Assembly: GCF_003055625.1 (NCBI RefSeq) | Contig: NZ_CP028811.1 | Span: forward strand, 682,001 to 746,000 | Source of the DNA: Flavobacterium magnum | Lineage (GTDB): Bacteria; Bacteroidota; Bacteroidia; Flavobacteriales; Flavobacteriaceae | Direction of reading: 5' to 3' | DNA length: 64,000 nucleotides | Part shown: piece by piece, positions 41,923 through 50,725 of the stretch | Position numbering within the stretch: the stretch's first letter is position 1 | How the letters are laid out: each line of letters starts with the position of its first letter | Program-made: the position numbers and the translations under genes | Notes under the pieces: generated by a model | The model's database searches: none | Told to the model about the DNA's origin: nothing | The model's input: the letters and a program-made list of their open reading frames with translations, nothing else

Positions 41923-41935
41923 TAACAAATGAAAT

Positions 41936-42673
41936 ATGAGAAAAATAACACTGTCCATGCTAATTATTTCCGTGTTAACATCATGTGGGAAGATGGCGAC
42001 AAAGTTTATGGTAAATAACTACAATGGAACCTTCATGGTTTGGCATTATACAAATGGAATTAAGGATGTTCAATTTATTCCGATGTCTCATATTAATAAA
42101 TCCGAAAAGTTTGATAGAATCAAACAAATTACTGACTCACTCAGAGAAAATGGATACGTAGTTTATTATGAAAACGTAAAGCTCAAAAATTCCGAAGACT
42201 TCGCGCATAATGACACTGTAAGTCGAAAATTCCGAAAGATTGTCGGAATAGTGCCCGGTGATTATTCGGATAAAACACAGGATGCCTATAAAAATCTTGC
42301 GTTAAAAGGTTATGTAATGCAGACTGCAACAAACACCGGTATTGACAGCAAAAGAGATATTCAGGCCGACTTATCTGTCGATACGCTCGTTTCCATGTAT
42401 GAGAAACAACGCGGAAGAATAGTGCTAGAAGGTTGCGATTGGTCAACTTCGTTTTCAGATAGATACAATTGCCACAAGTTAAATATCAGCGATCAACAAT
42501 TTATGGTGGTTACGTTGAGGAACCGCCATCTAGCTAACTTTGTTACGCGTTCTAAACATAAAAAAATTGCTATTATGTATGGTGCAGAACATCAGAAAAA
42601 TTTCGAAAACGATTTGAAGAAATTTGATGCAAATTGGCACTTCGTTCACAATAACCCATTGATAAGGTGGTAG
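41936..42673 (+). CDS. TraB/GumN-like lipoprotein, copy 1
   Basis: This 245-residue lipoprotein has lipobox Cys in ISVLTSCGK. The layout hints at the TraB/GumN (TIKI-like) superfamily: an early PMSHI histidine, a YVVYYENV strand with Glu, and a late IMYGAEHQKNF with the GxxH pattern. The first motif lacks the usual Gly, so the assignment is tentative. It ends in IRW like its paralogue at 43218, with which it shares the DVQF-P-M-x-H and KFR-x-I-x-G-x-VP blocks. Coding is A/T-rich, unlike the paralogue. Confidence 0.6.
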   Translation: MRKITLSMLIISVLTSCGKMATKFMVNNYNGTFMVWHYTNGIKDVQFIPMSHINKSEKFDRIKQITDSLRENGYVVYYENVKLKNSEDFAHNDTVSRKFRKIVGIVPGDYSDKTQDAYKNLALKGYVMQTATNTGIDSKRDIQADLSVDTLVSMYEKQRGRIVLEGCDWSTSFSDRYNCHKLNISDQQFMVVTLRNRHLANFVTRSKHKKIAIMYGAEHQKNFENDLKKFDANWHFVHNNPLIRW

Positions 42674-42752
42674 ATTATCCAAGATTCATCAATATGAGCA
42701 CTGTCTTAATTTAACAATAACTACGCCACAACAAAATCAAAATTTCCACGCC

Positions 42753-43151
42753 ATGAAAACCCTTTTTTGCCTTTTGATAATCATATTTCCTTCCTTCTCC
42801 TATCCCCAATCCGACCTCGACAAAACCCTCAAAGCCGGGGAGTTATTACTCGGGGGCCTCAGCATCCTGAAAGTCGCGAAGACGGACCCTAAGAAAGACA
42901 GCAGGACCATCGAAAGTGTCTGCGTCAAAAACAAGCTGGCCGAGAAGATCACCTTCCGGCTCGAAGGGAAAGACAGCCAGGACAACGACATCAAAAAAGA
43001 GATGGTCGTCCAGAACGACGGCAAGGAATGCGTGTTCAACCTGCCTAAAGGAATCTACACTTACGAAGTCGTACTCGCCAGCAAGGATATCTATAAAAGG
43101 GGCGAATACAAATTCGAAGACGATGTGATCATTACAATAAAGAAGGAGTGA
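42753..43151 (+). CDS. Small exported protein
   Basis: This 132-residue protein has a signal peptide (LFCLLIIIFPSFSYPQ). A short helix (LDKTLKAGELLLGGLSILKV) and a beta-sandwich-like domain follow, with RLEGKDSQDNDIKKEMVVQNDGKE and GIYTYEVVLASKD. I do not recognise it. It sits between the two TraB-like copies and ends at a strong terminator. Confidence 0.6.
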   Translation: MKTLFCLLIIIFPSFSYPQSDLDKTLKAGELLLGGLSILKVAKTDPKKDSRTIESVCVKNKLAEKITFRLEGKDSQDNDIKKEMVVQNDGKECVFNLPKGIYTYEVVLASKDIYKRGEYKFEDDVIITIKKE

Positions 43152-43177
43152 CATCTTTCCGTTATTTTTATACAATC

Positions 43178-43205
43178 AGAGCCGGGACATTGGTCCCGGC
43201 TTTTT
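43178..43205 (+). terminator. Terminator after the small exported protein
   Basis: AGCCGGGAC, loop ATTG and GTCCCGGCT followed by T residues form a strong hairpin. Confidence 0.9.
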
Positions 43206-43217
43206 AAAACAGCTGAT

Positions 43218-43954
43218 ATGAAAAAAATGGTTTTTTTGCACTGGCCGCGTTCACCCTGTTGTCCTGCGGCAAGATGATGACCCGCATGGTCGTCAGCAAC
43301 TACAACGCCACCTTCCTGGTGTGGCATTTCAGTGATGGCGAAAAAGACGTCCAATTCGTACCGATGTGCCATGTAAACCGGCCTGAGCGGTTTGCGCGGA
43401 TCAAAACCATCGTCGACTCGTTCCGGACCAAAGGGTATACGGTCTACTACGAAGGCGTGTCGATGTCGGAGTCGATCGACAGTGTACAGAAAGATCTGGC
43501 ACTGCGCAAATTCCGCACAATCATCGGACTCGTGCCAAACCACTACGCCGACCCGAACAACAAAAGCACCCAACAGTTTGCAGTTAAAGGCTACGTCAGC
43601 CAGACAGATGAAAACGTGGGTGTACATAAGGCTACCGACATTAATGCAGATTTGCCCATCAACGTACTGGTCGGCCTGTACGAAAAGGAAAAAGGCGAAA
43701 TCATCCTGTCCGAGTGCGATTGGAAAACCAGACTGGATGAAAAATACCATTGCCGGAAAACTGACAGTGACGCCATCGAAACCCTGGTCCTGCAACAGAG
43801 GAATGAACACCTGGCCGGGCTGGTGGCCAATGCGCCACAGACGAAAATCGTGATCCTTTATGGCGCCAGGCACGAGCGGGGTTTTGAGTCCTACCTTCAG
43901 AAACACAATCCAAAATGGGAGCGTGTAAGGGACACCCACCTGATCCGGTGGTAA
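43218..43954 (+). pseudogene. TraB/GumN-like lipoprotein, copy 2, with a one-base frameshift in the signal peptide
   Basis: The open frame from about 43259 encodes 231 residues, paralogous to the gene at 41936 (PMCH, VYYEGV, LYGARHERGF, C-terminal IRW). The only ATG that gives a leader, at 43218 (ATGAAAAAAATGG), is one base out of frame. Adding one base in the A7 run (43221-43227) or the T7 run (43231-43237) restores a lipoprotein signal reading FFALAAFTLLSCGK. The rest is intact. It may be a sequencing error, a recent mutation, or a phase-variable gene. The only other start in the long frame is a TTG in the signal. Confidence 0.7.
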
Positions 43955-44113
43955 GACAGGAAACAGAGTGGTAGGCCCTGCGGCGTTAGGATCTTTCCTG
44001 CTATTTGCTTTTCTAAAAAACGCCATTTTTTCTTACCTTGCGCAAGGCAACACAGTCGGTAAACTGCTGCACAATTACCGCCGGCATTGGTGGATTGACA
44101 AAAAGGAAAGATT

Positions 44114-44326
44114 ATGCCCGCAAAAATAACCAGGTTATACCTCATCCCCTCGCTGATCATCCTGGCGGCGCTTGCGCTACGCATCCTATATTACTACTTC
44201 TCCCTTGGGAGGGGTAAACGCTATCCCGAGCTTGACGACGCCTCCAATGATTTCCTGCTGCTGGCGCTAATATCGTACGTCATTGTAAACCGAATCGTTA
44301 CAAACGCAGAAAAGCAACAGAAATAA
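44114..44326 (+). CDS. Small membrane protein
   Basis: This 70-residue protein has two hydrophobic segments (about 8-28 and 47-61) separated by a basic and acidic loop (GRGKRYPELDDAS). No family is recognised. It is followed 88 bases later by another small protein gene. A TACCTTG element near 44034 may be its promoter. Confidence 0.5.
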   Translation: MPAKITRLYLIPSLIILAALALRILYYYFSLGRGKRYPELDDASNDFLLLALISYVIVNRIVTNAEKQQK

Positions 44327-44414
44327 TGTCAGGCGGGTTCGCCGATCTTTTGTGTTAATTTTTCGTTAGGGCCGTGATTTCTTTTTTCAATCTTTCGTTA
44401 TTTTACCGCCCGAA

Positions 44415-44801
44415 ATGAGAGCGCTATACGCCATAGTCACTTTTTGCCTTTTCCTGCTATCCGGCGGGAACGGCGCACATGCGGCCGCACAATTGCAGGG
44501 CAAACACTTCGCTGAAGCTTCAAAACCGACGGCATCAATCCAAAAATTCAGCTCGGGAGAATCCGAAAAGAACCTGTTCGAGGATACGGACAGGGATGCT
44601 GACGAGGATTTTTCGGGTTCTGGCACGGCAAAGGACAACACTCCTGCGCGATCGTTAGCCCACAGGCCCGATCTGTACTACCTGCATACCACAGCACCCG
44701 TTTCGCTTATAAAGGCCTCTCACGGCGCGCGAAGCCTTACCCCTCCGGGCATTATCTGCCACGCCCCCATTTACATTACATTCAGGGTATTACGGATTTG
44801 A
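44415..44801 (+). CDS. Small exported protein upstream of the efflux operon
   Basis: This 128-residue protein has a signal peptide ending AHAAA and an acidic middle segment (LFEDTDRDADEDFSG). The basic C-terminal part has few secondary-structure cues. I do not recognise it. It lies 100 bases upstream of the RND adaptor in the same direction. Small exported proteins are common at the head of Bacteroidota cation-efflux loci, but no metal-binding pattern beyond one Cys-His pair (ICHAP) is seen. Confidence 0.5.
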   Translation: MRALYAIVTFCLFLLSGGNGAHAAAQLQGKHFAEASKPTASIQKFSSGESEKNLFEDTDRDADEDFSGSGTAKDNTPARSLAHRPDLYYLHTTAPVSLIKASHGARSLTPPGIICHAPIYITFRVLRI

Positions 44802-44901
44802 GACAGGATTCCGGCAACAAGTTTCAATCTGATGAAACGCCTGCCGGCCTGTACTGATTTATCTTAAATCCAACTCATTAATCCCCGTATTCATCAATAC
44901 T

Positions 44902-45984
44902 ATGACCAGAAATGTAATGCTTTCAGGCTTTATGGCCGTGTGCTGCGCCGTGGCGTGCACCACTAAAAAAGAAGAAAAAGAAGAAACCGGCAGGTTTACC
45001 GTAACCAGCCCGGTAGTGATAGACACTTCGTTTACAAAGGAGTATGTCTCCCAAATCAAATCGGTGCGCAATATTGAAATCCGCGCGCAGGAAAAAGGTT
45101 ACCTCCAAAATATTTATGTCGATGAAGGCCAGTCTGTGCAGGCCGGCCAACTGCTGTTCCGTATCATGCCGCAATTGTACCAGGCTGAATTATTGAAGGC
45201 TGAATCCGAGGCGAAAGCCGCCGCCATCGAACTGCAGAACGCAAAAACCCTGGCAGACAAGAATGTAGTATCCAAAAATGAGCAGGCAATGGCCCAGGCC
45301 AAACTCGACCAGGCAAGGGCCGAAGTGTCATTGGCCAAACTGCATTTGGGCTTTACCGAAATCCGGGCGCCGTTTGCGGGTACCATCGACCGCATCCCGC
45401 TAAAGCTCGGCAGCCTGATCGATGAGGGCGAACTGCTCACGAGCCTCTCAGACAACAGCCGGATGTTCGCCTACTTCAACGTGTCGGAACCGGAATATAT
45501 CAGCTACCAGACCGATATAAAAGACCGCGGCAACAATGAAGTTGGATTGCTTTTGGCCAACAACGAACCTTTAAAATACAAAGGAAAAGTGGAAGTCATT
45601 GAAGGCGAATTTGACAATGAAACCGGTAACATCGCTTTCCGCGCGGGCTTCCCAAATCCTGATAAATTGCTCCGCAATGGCGAAACGGGCAAGGTCATGA
45701 TGACCGTTCCGGTGAAAAACGCGCTGATCATCCCACAGAAAACGACTTATGAGATCCAGGACAAGATGTATGTCTTTGTTGTGGATAAGAACAATACGGT
45801 AAAGTCACGCGAAATCACCATCAAAGGGGAGCTTCCCGATCTATATATAGTGCAAAGCGGCATTTCCGCAACCGACCGCATACTGCTTGATGGCGTACAA
45901 ACGGTAAAGGATGACGACAGGATCCGGTTTACTTATGTGCAGCCGAAGGAAGTCATTTCGCACCTGAGACTCAAAGCAGAATAG
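44902..45984 (+). CDS. RND efflux periplasmic adaptor subunit (AcrA-like)
   Basis: This 360-residue membrane-fusion protein has a lipobox-like Cys (CCAVAC). The lipoyl half-motifs IEIRAQEKGYLQNIYVDEGQSV and FTEIRAPFAGTIDRIPL flank a coiled-coil hairpin (about 90-145). Beta-barrel and membrane-proximal domains follow (VPVKNALIIPQKTTYEI). It bridges the inner-membrane pump and the outer-membrane channel. It is 26 bases from the pump gene, with which it forms an operon. Confidence 0.93.
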   Translation: MTRNVMLSGFMAVCCAVACTTKKEEKEETGRFTVTSPVVIDTSFTKEYVSQIKSVRNIEIRAQEKGYLQNIYVDEGQSVQAGQLLFRIMPQLYQAELLKAESEAKAAAIELQNAKTLADKNVVSKNEQAMAQAKLDQARAEVSLAKLHLGFTEIRAPFAGTIDRIPLKLGSLIDEGELLTSLSDNSRMFAYFNVSEPEYISYQTDIKDRGNNEVGLLLANNEPLKYKGKVEVIEGEFDNETGNIAFRAGFPNPDKLLRNGETGKVMMTVPVKNALIIPQKTTYEIQDKMYVFVVDKNNTVKSREITIKGELPDLYIVQSGISATDRILLDGVQTVKDDDRIRFTYVQPKEVISHLRLKAE

Positions 45985-46010
45985 CATTAACTCCCTAAAA
46001 AATTTAAGCC

Positions 46011-49000
46011 ATGTTTAATAAATTTATACAGCGGCCGGTGTTGTCCATCGTGATATCGCTGATGATATTGTTTTTGGGAGCGATTGCGCTGGTACAGCTG
46101 CCGGTGACGCAGTTCCCGTCGATTTCGCCGCCAAAAGTAAATGTGACCGCGGAATATCCGGGCGCAAACAACGAATTGATGACCAAATCAGTCCTGATCC
46201 CGCTGGAGCGCGCCCTCAACGGCGTCCCCGGAATGAAATACATCGCCTCAGATGCCGGTAATGACGGCGAGGCTTCCATACAGGTGATCTTTAATCTCGG
46301 TACCGACCCAAATCAGGCGTCACTGAACGTTCAGAACCGTGTCGCGTCGGTGGTGAACAAACTGCCGCCGCTCGTCGTGCGCGAAGGGGTCAAGATCACG
46401 CGCGAGGAATCGAATATGCTGCTGTATGTGAACCTGTACAGCAAGGATCCGGGCGCAGACCAGAAATTCCTTTATAATTTTGCCGACATCAATGTGCTTT
46501 CCGAATTGAAAAGGGTCGACGGTGTGGGCGACGCCGACATCCTTGGAAACCGCGAATATGCGATGCGCATCTGGCTCAAGCCGGACCGAATGCTTGCATA
46601 CAAAATTTCTGCCGATGAAGTCATGGAGGCACTGGCCCAGCAAAGCCTCGAAGCCTCGCCCGGAAAAACCGGTGAAAGCTCGGGCAAAAGATCGGAAACA
46701 TTCGAATACGTGCTCAAATACCCGGGCCGGTTTACGACCAAGGCGCAATACGACAACATCGTCATCAAGGCGAGCCCGAACGGCGAAATCCTGCGCCTTA
46801 AGGATGTGGCGAACGTCGAGTTCGGCAGCTCGATGTACGACATTTACTCTAACCTCAACGGGCGGCCTTCTGCGGCCATCGTACTCAAACAATCCTATGG
46901 CAGTAACGCCAGCCAGGTGATTAAGGATGTAAAGGCAAAACTGGCCGAAATCAAGGCGAGTTCATTCCCTAAGGGCATGGATTATGAAATCAGCTACGAT
47001 GTGTCCAAATTCCTCGATGCATCGATTGAGAAGGTGCTGCACACGCTTGTTGAGGCATTCCTGCTCGTCGGACTCGTCGTGTTCCTGTTCCTTGGCGACT
47101 GGCGTTCTACGCTAATCCCGGCCATCGCCGTACCGGTGTCGCTCGTCGGGACGTTCATCTTCATGTCCTATTTCGGTATTACGCTTAACCTCATTACGCT
47201 GTTCGCTTTGGTTTTGGCAATCGGAATTGTAGTAGATAACGCGATTGTCGTGATTGAGGCCGTGCATGCCAATATGGAAACAAAACACCTCAAGCCTTTA
47301 AAAGCCACCAAAATGGCGATGCATGAAGTGAGCGGCGCCATCATCGCAATCACGTTCGTAATGGCGGCGGTGTTTATTCCCGTGGCGTTTATGTCAGGCC
47401 CGGTCGGGATTTTCTACCGGCAGTTTTCCATCACGATGGCCACGTCCATCATCCTGTCCGGAGTGATCGCACTCACGCTCACGCCCGCATTGTGCGCGAT
47501 GATGCTTAAGAATACGCATGGGCAACCGCGTAAAAAGACCCCAATGAACCGGTTGCTCGACGGATTCAACAATTGGTTCAACAGGCTTACGGGAAGGTAT
47601 ACGTCGCTCCTGGGCAGGATTGTAAACCGCCGCGCGCTGACATTGGGCATGCTGATGGCTTTCTGCGCAGGCATCTATTTCCTGAATAATTCGCTCCCGA
47701 CAGGGTTTATACCCAACGAAGACCAGGGCATGTTTTATGCCGTGATCCAAACCCCGCCCGGTGCGACGCTCGAACGGACCAATGAAATTGCGGAAAAACT
47801 CCAAAAAATAGCGCAGGGCATTCCCGATGTGAAATCGGTGTCGTCGCTGGCGGGTTACGAAATCCTGACAGAAGGTACCGGCGCAAACTCGGGTACCTGC
47901 CTCATCAACCTTAAGAGCTGGGAAGACCGAAGCCATTCGGCACAGGAAGTCATCGAGGAGTTGGAAAAAAAATCCAAAGACATCGCCGGCGCCACCATCG
48001 AATTCTTCCAGCCTCCCGCCGTTCCGGGTTATGGCGCGGCAGGCGGATTTGAATTGCGGTTGCTTGATAAGGCCGGTTCGGGCGATTACAAAAAAATGGA
48101 AACGGTCGGCAACGACTTTGTACGGGAACTCAACAAGCGCCCCGAACTCTCTTCGGTATTCACTTTCTACAGTGCCAGTTTTCCGCAATACATGCTGCAC
48201 ATTGACAACGACATTGCCCAGCAGAAAGGGGTTACTATTGAAAATGCCACCAATACGCTGGCGACTCTGGTGGGGAGTAACTACGAGATCAGCTTCATCA
48301 AGTACGACCGACAGTACAAGGTCATGGTGCAGGCATCACCCGAATACCGCGCGCTGCCTGAAGACATACTGAAATTGTACGTCAAGAATGACCGCGATGA
48401 AATGGTCCCGTTCTCAGCATTTATGAAAATGGAGAAAGTCTATGGCTTGTCTGAGATCACGCGCCACAATATGTACAATGCCTCCGAAATCAGCGGGCAG
48501 GCCGCACCGGGCTACTCCAGCAGCCAGGCCATCAATGCGATCAAAGAGGTGGCCGAAAAGAAACTGCCGCGCGGTTTCGGTATTGACTGGGCCGGAATTT
48601 CGAAGGACGAGGTCGGCCGTGGGAATGAGGCGATTTACATTTTCCTGATCTGCCTTGCCTTCGTATACCTGATCCTGGCGGCGCAGTATGAGAGCTTTAT
48701 CCTGCCGCTCACGGTAATCCTGTCGCTCGTTGCGGGGATTTTCGGAGCCTATTTATTGCTCATGCTCTGCGGTCTCGAGAATAATATTTATGCGCAGGTC
48801 GCCATGGTCATGCTTATCGGGCTGCTCGGGAAAAATGCGGTACTGATTGTGGAATTTGCCGTACAGCGGCACCGTGGCGGCGATTCGGTATTCAAAGCCG
48901 CGATCGAAGGGTCGGTAGCGCGTTTCCGTCCTATCCTGATGACCTCATTTGCGTTCGTAGCCGGACTGATCCCGCTCGTCTTCGCTACCGGTCCGGGTAG

Positions 49001-49178
49001 GGTGGGTAACCGTACAATCGGATCGGCGGCGCTTGGCGGCATGCTGATGGGTACGATTTTCGGGGTTGTCATCATCCCTGGACTGTACTACATTTTCGCT
49101 ACCATTTCCGAAAAAACCAAATTCGTAAAAAACGAGGAAGAAAATCCATTAACAGAAGAAATCGACCACAATGTATAA
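46011..49178 (+). CDS. RND efflux permease, HAE1 type (AcrB-like)
   Basis: This 1055-residue proton-driven pump has twelve predicted membrane helices. The N-terminus FIQRPVLSIVISLMILFLGAI matches the family. The proton-relay Asp pair is in GIVVDNAIVVIEAV of helix 4, and GxxGKNAVLIVEFA stands in helix 10. The final part carries FRPILMTSFAFVAGLIPL. HAE1 pumps expel hydrophobic drugs, bile salts or dyes rather than metals. No local repressor gene (TetR/MarR type) is attached. Its stop overlaps the outer-membrane factor gene by eight bases. Confidence 0.95.
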   Translation: MFNKFIQRPVLSIVISLMILFLGAIALVQLPVTQFPSISPPKVNVTAEYPGANNELMTKSVLIPLERALNGVPGMKYIASDAGNDGEASIQVIFNLGTDPNQASLNVQNRVASVVNKLPPLVVREGVKITREESNMLLYVNLYSKDPGADQKFLYNFADINVLSELKRVDGVGDADILGNREYAMRIWLKPDRMLAYKISADEVMEALAQQSLEASPGKTGESSGKRSETFEYVLKYPGRFTTKAQYDNIVIKASPNGEILRLKDVANVEFGSSMYDIYSNLNGRPSAAIVLKQSYGSNASQVIKDVKAKLAEIKASSFPKGMDYEISYDVSKFLDASIEKVLHTLVEAFLLVGLVVFLFLGDWRSTLIPAIAVPVSLVGTFIFMSYFGITLNLITLFALVLAIGIVVDNAIVVIEAVHANMETKHLKPLKATKMAMHEVSGAIIAITFVMAAVFIPVAFMSGPVGIFYRQFSITMATSIILSGVIALTLTPALCAMMLKNTHGQPRKKTPMNRLLDGFNNWFNRLTGRYTSLLGRIVNRRALTLGMLMAFCAGIYFLNNSLPTGFIPNEDQGMFYAVIQTPPGATLERTNEIAEKLQKIAQGIPDVKSVSSLAGYEILTEGTGANSGTCLINLKSWEDRSHSAQEVIEELEKKSKDIAGATIEFFQPPAVPGYGAAGGFELRLLDKAGSGDYKKMETVGNDFVRELNKRPELSSVFTFYSASFPQYMLHIDNDIAQQKGVTIENATNTLATLVGSNYEISFIKYDRQYKVMVQASPEYRALPEDILKLYVKNDRDEMVPFSAFMKMEKVYGLSEITRHNMYNASEISGQAAPGYSSSQAINAIKEVAEKKLPRGFGIDWAGISKDEVGRGNEAIYIFLICLAFVYLILAAQYESFILPLTVILSLVAGIFGAYLLLMLCGLENNIYAQVAMVMLIGLLGKNAVLIVEFAVQRHRGGDSVFKAAIEGSVARFRPILMTSFAFVAGLIPLVFATGPGRVGNRTIGSAALGGMLMGTIFGVVIIPGLYYIFATISEKTKFVKNEEENPLTEEIDHNV

Positions 49179-50601
49179 ATCCAGAACATATTACCTCATC
49201 ACAATCGCACTCTGCCTTGCAGTTACCGGCTGCAAGGCACCCGCTATCCCGATGGAAGAAAGCCAAACTGCGTTGCCGCCCTCTTACAACACGAGTTCAG
49301 ATACCGTCAATACAGCGGGCAAGCCGTGGAAACAATTTTTCACTGACAAAAATCTGGTGGCACTGATTGACATCGCGCTGCAAAACAATCAGGAACTCAA
49401 AATTACCCAACAGGAAATTGAGATGGCGAAGAATGACGTCCGCGCGCGCAAAGGCGCAATCCTGCCAACCGTAGGGATCAAAGCGGCGGCGGGTGTGGAA
49501 AAAGTAGGCCGCTATACCAGCCAGGGGGCGGGTGATGCGTCCACTGAAATTACACCCGGACGCGAAATGCCTGACCCACTGACCGATCTGGCGCTGGGCG
49601 CTTACGCAAACTGGGAAGTCGACGTCTGGAAGAAACTGCGCAATGCTAAAAAGGCTGCCGTGAGCCGATATCTCGCGACCGTGGAAGGTAAAAATTTCGC
49701 AGCGACCCATCTGATCGCCGAAGTCGCCGAGTCGTATTATGAGTTGCTTTCACTGGACAGCCGGCTCGACATCGTGCGCCGGAACATCGCGTTGCAGAAT
49801 GACGCGCTGGACATCGTACGGGTACAGAAGGAAGCCGCGCGCGCCACCGAGCTCGGCGTCCAGAAATTCCGTGCCGAGGTAGCCGCTTCCAAAAGCATGG
49901 AGTACGATATACTGCAGGAGATTAAAGAAACCGAGAACCGGATCAACTTCCTGTTGGGCCGTTTCCCGCAGGAAATCACCAGGGACAAGCCGGAATTTAC
50001 CACGCTGCAAATTACAGGCATCAACTCGGGAATTCCCGCACAATTGCTCCAAAACCGTCCTGATATCCGGCAGGCCGAGCTCGAGCTGGCCGCGGCAAAA
50101 CTCGATGTGAAAGTCGCGCGCGCCGAGTTCTACCCGTCGCTCGATATCTCCGCTTCGGTGGGGTTGCAGGCGTTCCGTCCATCATACTTCCTGAAGTTCC
50201 CCGAGTCGGTTTTGTATTCGCTCGCCGGTGACATCGCCGCGCCGCTGATCAACCGCAATGCGATCAAGGCTGAATTCAGCAGTGCCAACGCCCGTCAGCT
50301 GCAGGCGCTTTACAACTACCAACGCGTAGTCCTGAACGCTTACCTGGAAGTATCGAACCAGCTTTCGAAAATCGAAAACCTGCAGAAAAGCTTCTCCTTG
50401 CGGTCAGAACAGGTGGCGGCACTCGACGCCTCGATAGACATCGCGAACGACCTGTTCAAATCAGCACGCGCTGACTATTTTGAAGTATTGATGACGCAGC
50501 GTGATGCCCTGGAATCAAAGTTGGAGCTGATCGAAACCAGGAAAGAGCAACTCAACGCCGCGGTGCATATGTACCGGGATTTGGGCGGGGGTTGGAAATA
50601 A
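49171..50601 (+). CDS. TolC-family outer-membrane efflux lipoprotein
   Basis: This 476-residue protein has a lipobox (CLAVTGCKAP) and the duplicated outer-membrane-factor repeats: LIDIALQNNQELKITQQEI at the N-terminal repeat and ELAAAKLDVKVARAEFYPSLDI at the second. It is the outer-membrane channel of the tripartite pump. Its start overlaps the pump gene by eight bases, consistent with coupled translation. Confidence 0.93.
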   Translation: MYKSRTYYLITIALCLAVTGCKAPAIPMEESQTALPPSYNTSSDTVNTAGKPWKQFFTDKNLVALIDIALQNNQELKITQQEIEMAKNDVRARKGAILPTVGIKAAAGVEKVGRYTSQGAGDASTEITPGREMPDPLTDLALGAYANWEVDVWKKLRNAKKAAVSRYLATVEGKNFAATHLIAEVAESYYELLSLDSRLDIVRRNIALQNDALDIVRVQKEAARATELGVQKFRAEVAASKSMEYDILQEIKETENRINFLLGRFPQEITRDKPEFTTLQITGINSGIPAQLLQNRPDIRQAELELAAAKLDVKVARAEFYPSLDISASVGLQAFRPSYFLKFPESVLYSLAGDIAAPLINRNAIKAEFSSANARQLQALYNYQRVVLNAYLEVSNQLSKIENLQKSFSLRSEQVAALDASIDIANDLFKSARADYFEVLMTQRDALESKLELIETRKEQLNAAVHMYRDLGGGWK

Positions 50602-50612
50602 TCTGAATGTGT

Positions 50613-50641
50613 AAAAACCGGCAGCGATGTCGGTTTTTTTT
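50613..50641 (+). terminator. Terminator of the efflux operon
   Basis: AAAAACCG and CGGTTTTTTTT form a short stem with an inner CA/TG pair, 12 bases after the stop. Confidence 0.7.
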
Positions 50642-50725
50642 ACTATTCTCCAAAAAGGATGACTAACTCCGGGGGAGCTGTAAACCGTCGGCCATCTTCG
50701 CGAACACGAAAACACGCAACTGGCT

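Noticed and set aside
43091-44026. Long minus-strand open frame of 311 codons across the TraB-like copy 2 gene
   Set aside because: The plus-strand frame is homologous to the gene at 41936; the minus frame is a shadow of its G/C-rich codons.
47394-48200. Minus-strand open frame of 268 codons inside the RND pump gene
   Set aside because: It lies wholly within an intact pump gene and has no recognisable domain.
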